A stretch of 64,000 nucleotides of DNA from contig NZ_JAIOUP010000001.1 of NCBI RefSeq assembly GCF_019931165.1, forward strand, positions 248,001 to 312,000. Direction: 5' to 3'. The notes under the pieces were generated by a model, which saw nothing but the letters and a program-made list of their open reading frames with translations, was not told the DNA's origin and made no database searches. Position 1 is the stretch's first letter. Every line of letters starts with the position of its first letter. Positions 26,463 to 34,755 of this stretch are shown here, piece by piece. The position numbers were made by a program, and so were the translations under genes. The DNA is from Schnuerera sp. xch1 (lineage in GTDB: Bacteria; Bacillota; Clostridia; Tissierellales; Tepidimicrobiaceae).

Positions 26463-27341
26463 TCAATACCTCCTATTATTTTTAATCTCTTTAAGAAACT
26501 GAATATAATTATCATATCTTTGACTACTTATGTTTCCTTCTTCTACCTGCATCTTCACTTCACAACATGGTTCCTTATAATGTAAACATCCACTGAATTT
26601 ACATCTGTCTCCATATCTATAAATTTCTTTAAAATACTTACTTAACTCTATTTCGTCTTCTATAAAATCTAAATTTAATGAACTAAATCCAGGTGTATCT
26701 AACACATAACTATCTGAATCCAAATTAAACAATTCAACATGTCGAGTAGTATGTTTTCCTCGGCTAGTTTTTTTACTTACATCACCTGTTTTTAACTCAA
26801 ATCTAGGATCTATTTTATTTAGCAAAGATGATTTCCCAACGCCAGAAGGCCCTGCAAAAACAGTTATATTGTGTTTCAGCATCTGTTTTAAATCATCTAT
26901 ACCTTCTCCTGTCTTAGCACTAGTTTTCAATATTGAATATGAAATTTTATTGTAAATATCATAGATTTTATTTATTTCATTTTGTTCACTTCGATCTATT
27001 TTATTTATACATATACCTATATCTAAATTTTCATGTTCTGCCATTATTAAAAATCTATCTAAAAGCCAGTAGCTTAAAGCAGGTTCCTTAACACTCATAA
27101 TTATTATAGCTTGAGTAATATTTGCAACAGGAGGCCTTGTTAATTTAGATTTCCTTTGTTTAATTTTTTCAATATATCCTGTATTGTCTTCATCGCTTAT
27201 TCGTATCAGGACATTATCTCCAACTAGTGGGGTTATATTTTTTTCTCTAAATATACCTCTAGCCCTGCACTCATAAACATCTGTTTTAGTTTTTACATAA
27301 TAGAATCCACCAATTCCTTTAATAATAATGCCTTCTATCAT
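26463..27341 (-). CDS. rsgA: Small-subunit biogenesis GTPase RsgA
   Basis: RsgA checks late 30S maturation. It has an N-terminal OB fold (about 1-60), then a circularly permuted GTPase: NKID (G4, about 112-115) before GPSGVGKSSL (G1, about 162-171) and DTPGFSSL (G3). The C-terminal zinc site is CKFSGCLHYKEPCC. 292 aa is typical. It starts 10 nt after prkC, the conserved prpC-prkC-rsgA order; RsgA is a PrkC substrate in B. subtilis. Confidence 0.96.
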   Translation of the reverse strand: MIEGIIIKGIGGFYYVKTKTDVYECRARGIFREKNITPLVGDNVLIRISDEDNTGYIEKIKQRKSKLTRPPVANITQAIIIMSVKEPALSYWLLDRFLIMAEHENLDIGICINKIDRSEQNEINKIYDIYNKISYSILKTSAKTGEGIDDLKQMLKHNITVFAGPSGVGKSSLLNKIDPRFELKTGDVSKKTSRGKHTTRHVELFNLDSDSYVLDTPGFSSLNLDFIEDEIELSKYFKEIYRYGDRCKFSGCLHYKEPCCEVKMQVEEGNISSQRYDNYIQFLKEIKNNRRY

Positions 27342-27350
27342 ATAGACCTC

Positions 27351-29321
27351 CTATCTTCCTGGATGTTCTATTTCCTCTATAAATTCTCCATCATAATAGA
27401 ATTTGAATTTTGCATCCAACTTGCCTTTTAGTGGAATTTGAATTGTTTTTCCATCTATCTTATGAGTTTTATTATACACAGTTTCCTCTTCTTCATCTTG
27501 AACTCTATCTACTCTTATTTTTACTTCTTCATCTTCACCCACTGGAGTTACATTGGTGACAAAAGGAACTTCTTTATCTTTATCTTTATCTTTATCTTTA
27601 TCTTTGTCTTTATCTTTATCTTCTGATTCTTCTTCTGGTCCACTACTAACATATAGATCTATAGAAGTATTTGTTTCAATCTGATTACCAGGCTCAATAC
27701 TTTGCCAAATTACTGTACCTTCTGGATATTCATCACTTGGCTCCTGAGTAACTGACCCTAACACCAATTCATTTGCTACAATAGCATTTTTAGCCTCTTG
27801 CTCGCTTAATCCTACAAGCGGCGGCATATCTATTAATTTTACTTCAGGTCCTTGGCTTACTACAATATTGACGTTTGTCCCTGCCTCAACTTCTGAAAAA
27901 GCTTCTGGACTCTGACTTATAACCGTATTCTCCTCTACAGTATCACTATAAGCATAATCTACTAAACCATCTTCTAAATTGGCTTCTTCTAAAATCGCCT
28001 CTACCTCATTAATATTTCTATTTTTTAAATTTGGTACTGTAACCAATGGTTTTCCTTTACTAACATTTACTTCAATAGTATAGCCTTCTTTGACAGTTGT
28101 TCCAGCTTTTGTTTTCTGAGAAACTACCAATCCCTTTTCTAGCTCATCATCATATACTTCTTCCGCAATACTAAATTTTAGGCCTAACTTTCTTATTTCT
28201 TTTTCCGCTTCATCTCTATGCTGTCCTCTTATATCAGGAACTACTACCTCTTGAGGGAAAAAGCTCTCTCTAAACTTAAAAAATCCTAATGCTAAAGAAC
28301 TTACTACTATAAAAGCTAACAATATAGCAAGAAAAACTACTTTTAATCCTCCATCTTTTTGATTCTTTTTCTTTTTTTTCTTTTTTTTCTTTTTTTGCTT
28401 TATCATATTATCTCCATTCCCATTATTTATCATTGGAATTATTTGAGTTGCATCTTCTTCAAAATCATCATTATTTGCAATAATGCCTTTTTTAGTAGAT
28501 CTAATTTTCTTCAAATCGCTTAATAATTCACCAGCAGTGATATATCTATCCAATTGACTCTTTTTTACACATTTTAAAATAATATTTTGTAATCTTATTG
28601 GTACTGAATCATCTATTTCCCTAGGGGGAACAATTTCTTCTTGAATATGTTTTAATGCAACAGATATAGGACTATCTCCTTCAAAAGGTACCCTACCAGT
28701 TATCATCTCATACATAACAATTCCAAGAGAATATATATCAGATTTTTCATCAGTATATCCACCTCGAGCTTGCTCAGGTGAAAAATAATGTACTGAACCT
28801 ATCACATTAGATGTATTTGTAACTGTTGTAGCTGATGCGGCTCTTGCAATACCAAAATCAGTTACTTTCAACCTTCCATCTTCATTCATCATTATATTAT
28901 GCGGTTTAATATCTCGATGGACAATGTGATTTTTATGAGCATGCTCTAACGCTTCAGCAATCTGAATTGAATATTCTATAGTTTCATCAACAGTTAATTT
29001 TCCCTTCTCTCTAATTACATCTTTTAAGGTTTTCCCTCTAATATATTCCATAACTATATAATAAATATTATGATCATCTTTCTTATCTACTCCTACATCA
29101 TATATGCCTACAATATTAGGATGAGATAGACTAGCTGCTGCTTGCGACTCCCTTCTAAATTTTCTTATAAATTCATCATCATTTACAAATTCATCTCTTA
29201 ATACTTTAATTGCTACATATCTGTTTAGAAGTCTACATTTCGCCTTATATACTAGAGCCATTCCACCTCCACCAATTTTTTGTATTATTTCATATCTATC
29301 ACCAAGTACTGTTCCAATCAT
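27351..29321 (-). CDS. prkC: PASTA-domain Ser/Thr protein kinase PrkC
   Basis: PrkC senses peptidoglycan fragments or lipid II and phosphorylates division, wall and translation targets. From the ATG at 29321 (GGGGTGATGGAA upstream) it is 656 aa. The kinase domain (about 5-270) shows GGGGMA, VAIKVL, HRDIKPHN, DFGIA and SPEQA. A juxtamembrane run of ten Lys (about 309-319) precedes the single membrane helix (about 325-346). Three PASTA repeats span about 357-562. Then an acidic Asp-Lys repeat (about 566-585) and a C-terminal beta-rich tail of about 70 residues follow. Its phosphatase is directly upstream. Confidence 0.96.
   Translation of the reverse strand: MIGTVLGDRYEIIQKIGGGGMALVYKAKCRLLNRYVAIKVLRDEFVNDDEFIRKFRRESQAAASLSHPNIVGIYDVGVDKKDDHNIYYIVMEYIRGKTLKDVIREKGKLTVDETIEYSIQIAEALEHAHKNHIVHRDIKPHNIMMNEDGRLKVTDFGIARAASATTVTNTSNVIGSVHYFSPEQARGGYTDEKSDIYSLGIVMYEMITGRVPFEGDSPISVALKHIQEEIVPPREIDDSVPIRLQNIILKCVKKSQLDRYITAGELLSDLKKIRSTKKGIIANNDDFEEDATQIIPMINNGNGDNMIKQKKKKKKKKKKNQKDGGLKVVFLAILLAFIVVSSLALGFFKFRESFFPQEVVVPDIRGQHRDEAEKEIRKLGLKFSIAEEVYDDELEKGLVVSQKTKAGTTVKEGYTIEVNVSKGKPLVTVPNLKNRNINEVEAILEEANLEDGLVDYAYSDTVEENTVISQSPEAFSEVEAGTNVNIVVSQGPEVKLIDMPPLVGLSEQEAKNAIVANELVLGSVTQEPSDEYPEGTVIWQSIEPGNQIETNTSIDLYVSSGPEEESEDKDKDKDKDKDKDKDKEVPFVTNVTPVGEDEEVKIRVDRVQDEEEETVYNKTHKIDGKTIQIPLKGKLDAKFKFYYDGEFIEEIEHPGR
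27571..27624. repeat. prkC: Tandem hexanucleotide repeat inside prkC
   Basis: About nine units of TCTTTA (one unit with G: TCTTTG) code for the alternating Asp-Lys linker after the third PASTA repeat. Six-base units keep frame, so repeat number could vary without breaking the gene. Confidence 0.9.
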
Positions 29322-29336
29322 TTCCATCACCCCACT

Positions 29337-30071
29337 TTACTTAAATTTAATGGTTAATACCGTAATATTATCATAGCCGCCCCTATTATTTGATAGTTCT
29401 ACTAGAAGTTCGCAGGCTCTCTGTATATTCTCGTTATTACACAATAACTCTTTTATCTCTACATCATCTACCATATTTGTCAAACCGTCAGTACATAAAA
29501 GCAGTATATCACCTTTAATTTTCTTCTTCACTATTAAATCCACTTCTATTTCTTTACTAGTCCCAACAGCTCTAGTTATTATGTTCTTCTGTGGATGATA
29601 TTTAGCTTCTTCCTTACTTATGCTTCCATTTCTAATCAACTCTTCCACTAATGAATGATCTGTGGTCACTTGATGAAGAACATTATCTCTTAAAAGATAT
29701 GCTCTACTATCTCCTACATGACCAACAAAAATTCTATTATCATTTTCATAAGCTAAAGTTACAGTAGTTCCCATACCAAAACATTTATCATTTTCCAATG
29801 ACATTTTATATATTTTTTCATTGGCCTTCCATATGGAATCTTCTATACTATTTTTAATATAATTATCATCTAATTTCAAGTTTTTTAAATTCTTTTCTAA
29901 ACTGGAACTAATTGTTTCTATGGCAATCTTAGCAGCAATTTCTCCAGCTTTATGACCTCCCATACCATCTGCGATAATAAATAAATGACAATCTGTACTA
30001 GAGGATATATAATAAAAATCTTGATTTATGTCTCTAATCCTTCCTATATCAGTTTTTATACCAACTTCCAT
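29337..30071 (-). CDS. prpC: PP2C-type protein phosphatase PrpC (Stp)
   Basis: PrpC removes phosphate from PrkC and its substrates. The ATG at 30071 with GAGGTGAT gives 244 aa; an earlier GTG is inside that site. Motifs ADGMGGHKAGEIA (about 35-47), GHVGDSRAYL, TDGLTN and GGYDNITVL carry the metal-binding aspartates. It starts between rlmN and prkC, the common Firmicutes arrangement. Confidence 0.96.
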   Translation of the reverse strand: MEVGIKTDIGRIRDINQDFYYISSSTDCHLFIIADGMGGHKAGEIAAKIAIETISSSLEKNLKNLKLDDNYIKNSIEDSIWKANEKIYKMSLENDKCFGMGTTVTLAYENDNRIFVGHVGDSRAYLLRDNVLHQVTTDHSLVEELIRNGSISKEEAKYHPQKNIITRAVGTSKEIEVDLIVKKKIKGDILLLCTDGLTNMVDDVEIKELLCNNENIQRACELLVELSNNRGGYDNITVLTIKFK

Positions 30072-30081
30072 ATAGATCACC

Positions 30082-31134
30082 TCACTGAAAAAAGTTTTTG
30101 CTCTTATTAGTAAACCTTCTCCTTAACTGTCCACATGAAGCATTTATGTCTCCACCCATTTCTTTGCGTACAGTTGCTGGTATATTTGCAATACTAAGAG
30201 CTGTTTTGAATCTTTCAATACTCTTTTTTGATGGCCTCTGTTCTTTGAATTCTTCTATTGGATTTAGAGGTATCAAATTAACATGACAATTTAATCCCTT
30301 TAAAATTGTCTTCAACTGCTTTAAATCCTGTTTTCTATCATTAACTCCTTTAACAAGAGTATATTCCATTGTAATCCTTCTGTTAGTTTTATTATAATAA
30401 TATTTACAAGCATTCATAATCTCTTCTATCGAATATTTTTTAGCAATAGGTATCATTGTTTTTCGTATTTCATCAAAAGGTGAATGAAGAGATATGGATA
30501 GTGTTATAGGTATTTGTTCATCTGCTAACTCATAAATCTTTGGTACCAATCCACAAGTGGATAATGTAATATTTCTATAACTAATGTTATGGCCTTTTTT
30601 ATGATGAATTATATCCAAAAACTTTATAGTATTATCATAGTTATCTAAAGGTTCACCACTTCCCATTAATACAATATTACTAATCTGTTTATCTAAATCC
30701 TCTTCCATAGCATATATTTGATTTGCCATTTCTGACGGATTTAACATTCTAATGAGCCCCTCTTTTGTTGAAGCACAAAATGAGCAACCCATTCTACATC
30801 CAACTTGTGTAGATATACAGGCAGTTAAACCATGTTTATAATCCATGGCCACTCCTTCTATAATATTATCATCTTCCAGCAGAAATAAATATTTCTTTGT
30901 ATCATCAACTTTAGAATCAAATCTTTTAAATATTTCAATATTATTCAACTTCCCAATTCTGTTTAGCTTGTCCCGCAAGTCTTTGGAGAATACAGTAATG
31001 TCTTCAATCTCCTTTCCATAATTCTTATGGATAAAAGAGTACAATTGTTCTGCTCTATACTTCTTCTCATCAATGGTAGTTATAAAATCCTGTAATTCAT
31101 CAAAAGTCAAACTATTTAGCTCAATTTTACTCAA
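30082..31134 (-). CDS. rlmN: Dual-specificity 23S/tRNA adenine-C2 methyltransferase RlmN
   Basis: RlmN methylates C2 of A2503 in 23S rRNA and A37 of tRNAs. The radical SAM motif CRMGCSFC is at about 113-120, with STQVG just before it. MGSGEPLDNYDN and the catalytic ASCGQLRRR near the C-terminus are present. The start is TTG with GAGGTGA. 350 aa is normal. An extended -10 promoter lies upstream. Confidence 0.97.
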   Translation of the reverse strand: MSKIELNSLTFDELQDFITTIDEKKYRAEQLYSFIHKNYGKEIEDITVFSKDLRDKLNRIGKLNNIEIFKRFDSKVDDTKKYLFLLEDDNIIEGVAMDYKHGLTACISTQVGCRMGCSFCASTKEGLIRMLNPSEMANQIYAMEEDLDKQISNIVLMGSGEPLDNYDNTIKFLDIIHHKKGHNISYRNITLSTCGLVPKIYELADEQIPITLSISLHSPFDEIRKTMIPIAKKYSIEEIMNACKYYYNKTNRRITMEYTLVKGVNDRKQDLKQLKTILKGLNCHVNLIPLNPIEEFKEQRPSKKSIERFKTALSIANIPATVRKEMGGDINASCGQLRRRFTNKSKNFFQ

Positions 31135-31165
31135 TAAATCACCTCATGTTTATTCTTAATTCTAT

Positions 31166-31174
31166 ATTATATCA
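31166..31174 (-). promoter_or_regulatory. Extended -10 promoter of rlmN-prpC-prkC-rsgA-rpe
   Basis: On the minus strand TGATATAAT gives a TGnTATAAT extended -10 (TATAAT at 31166-31171). The -35 is poor, as is usual for such promoters. The downstream genes are closely spaced to rpe. Confidence 0.5.
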
Positions 31175-31188
31175 TAACTGAAAAAAAA

Positions 31189-32529
31189 TCATCTATTATT
31201 CTTCTGTATTTTTGCAATAAAAAATCCATCAGTATAATGAATATTTGGGAATAGTTGAATATAACCATCCTTAGTTGACTCTAATTTTTTATTTGAACAG
31301 ATTAAATCGTCAAAACCAACTAGATTAAATTCTTTATTTTCCTCTAGAAACTCTTTAACTATACATATATTTTCTTCTTTTCCTAAAGTACAAGTACTAT
31401 ATATTATAAAACCTCCAGGTTTTACATATTTTTTTGTATTATTCAATATATTACTTTGAATTCTAGTTAAATTCTTTATATCTGTTTCTCTTCTATTCCA
31501 TTTTATTTCAGGTCTCCGCCTTATAATCCCCAATCCAGAGCAAGGAGCATCTACAATACAATAATCAACCTTTTCAAGCATATCCATATCCAATTCTAAT
31601 GCATCATACTTCTGAGTTTCTATTATATCTATTCCTAATCTGCTAGCGTTATTCTCAACTAGATTTAATTTATGTTCATATATATCTCTGCTTATTATTC
31701 TACCATTATTATTCATTTGTTGAGCTAAGTGGGTAGACTTTCCACCAGGTGCACTGCATAAATCCAGTACTATACTATTTTCCTTTGGATTAGTTATCTG
31801 TGAAACCAGCATACTACTTTCATCCTGTATGATAAAATACCCTAATTTGAATTCTTCTAATTGTGTAATTTTTGTTGGATTTTCAATTATAAGTCCATCT
31901 TTTGCATATTTAGTGTTAAAAACAGTGTATCCATAATTGGACAAGATATCTGCTAGATCATGTCTACTAGTCTTGATTGTATTAACTCGTATATTTAACT
32001 TCGGTGTTGAATTGTTAGCTATTAATAATTTTTCAGTAAAGTCAGAACCATAATCTTTGATCCATCTTTTAACCATCCATTTTGGATGAGAATATTTAAT
32101 TGATAGATAATCTAACTCATTTTGTTCGTCAACCTTCATCAATTTTTCTTTATTTCTTGAAAAGTTACGCAATATACCATTAACAAATCCACTTATTCCT
32201 CTATGGCCATATCTCTTTCCTAAGTTAACCGATTCATTAACTGCAGCTCTATCTGGAATTCTGTCCATAAAGGCCATTTGGTATACTCCTATTCTAAGAA
32301 TATCCAATGTTATGTTATGAATTTTCTCTAATTTTCTTTTAGATAATTTAGATATAATATAATCCAGATACAAACGGTTTTCTATTACACCATATACAAT
32401 TTCCCTTATTAAATTTTCATCTTTCAAATTTACTTTTCCATTTATATGTTTGTTTATAGAATAGTTAGAAAAAGCTCCTTTTGAATTTATATCTATTAAT
32501 ACATTCAATGCAATATCTCTAGAATTCAT
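31189..32529 (-). CDS. rsmB: 16S rRNA (cytosine967-C5)-methyltransferase RsmB
   Basis: RsmB methylates C967 of 16S rRNA. A NusB-like N-terminal domain (about 1-135) is followed by the Rossmann domain with DLCSAPGGKSTHLA (about 257-270), DAPCSGLG and the catalytic STCTLGKEEN. 446 aa is typical. It is followed by rlmN and preceded by a hairpin after the metallopeptidase gene. Confidence 0.96.
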   Translation of the reverse strand: MNSRDIALNVLIDINSKGAFSNYSINKHINGKVNLKDENLIREIVYGVIENRLYLDYIISKLSKRKLEKIHNITLDILRIGVYQMAFMDRIPDRAAVNESVNLGKRYGHRGISGFVNGILRNFSRNKEKLMKVDEQNELDYLSIKYSHPKWMVKRWIKDYGSDFTEKLLIANNSTPKLNIRVNTIKTSRHDLADILSNYGYTVFNTKYAKDGLIIENPTKITQLEEFKLGYFIIQDESSMLVSQITNPKENSIVLDLCSAPGGKSTHLAQQMNNNGRIISRDIYEHKLNLVENNASRLGIDIIETQKYDALELDMDMLEKVDYCIVDAPCSGLGIIRRRPEIKWNRRETDIKNLTRIQSNILNNTKKYVKPGGFIIYSTCTLGKEENICIVKEFLEENKEFNLVGFDDLICSNKKLESTKDGYIQLFPNIHYTDGFFIAKIQKNNR

Positions 32530-32551
32530 ATTTTCTCTCCTTATAAAACAT

Positions 32552-32575
32552 TTTGCCTGGAATTAACCAGGCAAA
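32552..32575 (-). terminator. Hairpin between the metallopeptidase gene and rsmB
   Basis: TTTGCCTGG and CCAGGCAAA form a 9-bp stem with a 6-nt loop. On the minus strand ATGTTTTAT follows, so it is an imperfect terminator; read-through to rsmB is plausible. Confidence 0.6.
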
Positions 32576-32593
32576 TAATTTAAAATATAGAAT

Positions 32594-33304
32594 TTAGCGT
32601 CTTCTACCTGAAATTGAAAGCAATCTTAAAAGCTGTATAAACGATACTAAAGTTGCAGCAACATATGTTAATGCAGCAGCACTAAGTACTTTCTTAGATG
32701 AATCAATCTCATCGCTATAGACTACACCATTTTCTTCAAGTTGTAATAATGCCCTTTTACTAGCGTTAAATTCAACAGGTAAAGTGATTACTTGGAATAA
32801 TACTATTGCTAAATAAAGAATTATCCCTACTTCCAATAAAAATGGACTAATAACAAATCCTAAAACAATAAGAATCCAAACAAATCTTGAACTAATGCTA
32901 GCTATTGGAGCTATATTGTTTCTTAAAATAAGCGGGAAATATCCTTCTCCATGTTGTATTGCATGCCCAACTTCATGAGCAGCCACAGAAACTGCTGCCA
33001 GCGAGCTACCATTATAAACTTTTCTAGATAGTCTGAGAACTTCAGATCTGGGATCATAATGATCTGTTAGATTACCTCCAATAGTCTCAATTTTAACGTG
33101 ATTTAATCCATTTCTATCTAAAATTATTCTTGCAACTTCTCTTCCACTATATCCTGATCGGCTAGGTACTTTCAAGTATTTATTGAAAGATGAAGATACT
33201 TTATATTGAGCATATGCAGAAAGTATCAAAGCAAGCATTAACAATAAGAACCAATTCCCACCTATTCCACTTCCATAAAACCCGCTGTAATATCCACCAT
33301 ACAT
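32594..33304 (-). CDS. Membrane zinc metallopeptidase (YugP family)
   Basis: The protein has a hydrophobic N-terminal helix (about 16-33), the zinc motif HEVGHAIQH (about 110-118), and two or three further hydrophobic helices (about 137-170 and 208-227). The first residues are Gly/Tyr-rich. 236 aa fits the YugP neutral zinc metallopeptidase family. The substrate is unknown; a role in membrane-protein quality control is only an inference. It lies between fmt and rsmB, a common clostridial position. Confidence 0.92.
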   Translation of the reverse strand: MYGGYYSGFYGSGIGGNWFLLLMLALILSAYAQYKVSSSFNKYLKVPSRSGYSGREVARIILDRNGLNHVKIETIGGNLTDHYDPRSEVLRLSRKVYNGSSLAAVSVAAHEVGHAIQHGEGYFPLILRNNIAPIASISSRFVWILIVLGFVISPFLLEVGIILYLAIVLFQVITLPVEFNASKRALLQLEENGVVYSDEIDSSKKVLSAAALTYVAATLVSFIQLLRLLSISGRRR

Positions 33305-33330
33305 ATCTTTCCCTCCTTGCTTTACTGATG

Positions 33331-34260
33331 TTAAATAAGTCTTATATTCTCCTCAAATTTGTTTCCTCTTAAATAATCTGATACCTTAAGTTTCTTCTTT
33401 CCTGAAAACTGTAATTCTTTAATGACAATACAAGAATCATTACAGTTTACATATATACCTTCATTTGCAACTTTTACAACTACTCCATTATCTGTATCCA
33501 AAAACTTTTCGATCTTTTCTACTTCATGAATCTTTACATTTTGATCTTTATAAACCATATAAGCAGATGGCCAAGGTTTTAGTCCTCTTACTAAGTTTAT
33601 TATATTATCTCCATTACTATTCCAATCAATTCTACCAGTTTTTTTTGATATCTTTGGTGCATAGGTAGATTCTTGGTCATTTTGACGACTTCTTTCAACA
33701 TTTCCTTTTTCAATGTCGCTTAATGTTTCTACAATTAGTTTACTTCCCAATAAGGATAGTCTATCATGAATAGTTTCTGAATTATCATCATTTGCTATTG
33801 GTATTTTTTCAACTTTAAGGATATCACCTGTATCCAACCCTTCTTCCATTTCCATAATTGAAATGCCTGTTTCCTGTTCTCCATTTATAATAGCCCAATT
33901 TATGGGTGCAGCTCCTCTATACTTGGGAAGAATAGAAGCATGTATATTTAAGCATCCATATTTAGGAAGATTCAATATATTCTTTTTCAATATTTGCCCA
34001 AAGGCAATTACTACAATGCAATCTGGTGAAATCTCCGTTATTTTACTGATAGATTCACTGGAATTAACTGAATCTGGCTGATATACTTCTAACCCTAGTT
34101 CCATTGCTTTTTCCTTCACAGGAGTAGGCAATATTTTTTTGCCCCTTCCTCTTGGTCTATCTTTTTGGGTTACTACAAGAGAAATATTGTGTCCACTCTT
34201 ATATAAAGCTTCTAAAGATGGAACTGCAAAATCTGGTGTACCCATAAAAACAATATTCAC
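33331..34260 (-). CDS. fmt: Methionyl-tRNA formyltransferase
   Basis: Fmt formylates initiator Met-tRNA with 10-formyl-tetrahydrofolate. MGTPDFAVPSLEAL (6-19), ILPKYRGAAPINWAI with the catalytic Asn-His-Asp set (INIHAS, EGLDTGD), and a C-terminal OB domain are seen. The start is GTG with GAGGTGAT. 309 aa is usual. It follows def by 16 nt; def removes the formyl group after translation. Confidence 0.97.
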   Translation of the reverse strand: MNIVFMGTPDFAVPSLEALYKSGHNISLVVTQKDRPRGRGKKILPTPVKEKAMELGLEVYQPDSVNSSESISKITEISPDCIVVIAFGQILKKNILNLPKYGCLNIHASILPKYRGAAPINWAIINGEQETGISIMEMEEGLDTGDILKVEKIPIANDDNSETIHDRLSLLGSKLIVETLSDIEKGNVERSRQNDQESTYAPKISKKTGRIDWNSNGDNIINLVRGLKPWPSAYMVYKDQNVKIHEVEKIEKFLDTDNGVVVKVANEGIYVNCNDSCIVIKELQFSGKKKLKVSDYLRGNKFEENIRLI

Positions 34261-34276
34261 ATTATCACCTCAAACT

Positions 34277-34744
34277 CTAATCTTCATCTTCTTCAGGTAT
34301 TATCTCCTCAATAATCTTATCGATAAAGAGGATCCCCTCTAAGTGATCTATTTCATGACAAAGAGCTTTTGCTAAAAATCCTGTTCCTTCGATTACCTTT
34401 TCTTCCCCAAATTCATCCAAATACTTTACTTTAACTCTTTCAGGTCTTTTAACTGTTCCTGATCTATTTGGAATACTTAAACAACCTTCCACATCGATAT
34501 TTTCACCCTCTTCTTCAATTATCTCAGGGTTTATTAATTTTATAGGCCCTTGACCTATATCTATAACTACTACTCTTCTCAATACTCCAACTTGAACTGC
34601 AGCTAATCCTACTCCTTCATTTTCATACATTGTTTCTATCATATCTTCCATTAATGTTTTTATTCTATCATTTATCTCAGTAACTTCTCTAGATACTTTT
34701 CTCAATATTGGATCTCCATTATATCTAATTTGTCTAATTGCCAT
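34277..34744 (-). CDS. def: Peptide deformylase
   Basis: Def removes the N-formyl group from nascent proteins with a metal ion. The three motifs [10 protein letters not shown] (about 44-53), EGCLSIP (about 88-94) and [13 protein letters not shown] (about 130-142) are complete. 155 aa is the short clostridial form. The ATG has AGGAGG. Confidence 0.97.
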   Translation of the reverse strand: MAIRQIRYNGDPILRKVSREVTEINDRIKTLMEDMIETMYENEGVGLAAVQVGVLRRVVVIDIGQGPIKLINPEIIEEEGENIDVEGCLSIPNRSGTVKRPERVKVKYLDEFGEEKVIEGTGFLAKALCHEIDHLEGILFIDKIIEEIIPEEDED

Positions 34745-34755
34745 ACTCTTTCCTC

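Noticed and set aside
27571-27624. Short tandem repeats considered as a CRISPR array
   Set aside because: Units are six bases with no spacers and lie in a coding region.
27438-27626. Plus-strand frame with (Phe-Ile)n repeat
   Set aside because: It is the antisense of the Asp-Lys repeat of prkC, not a separate protein.
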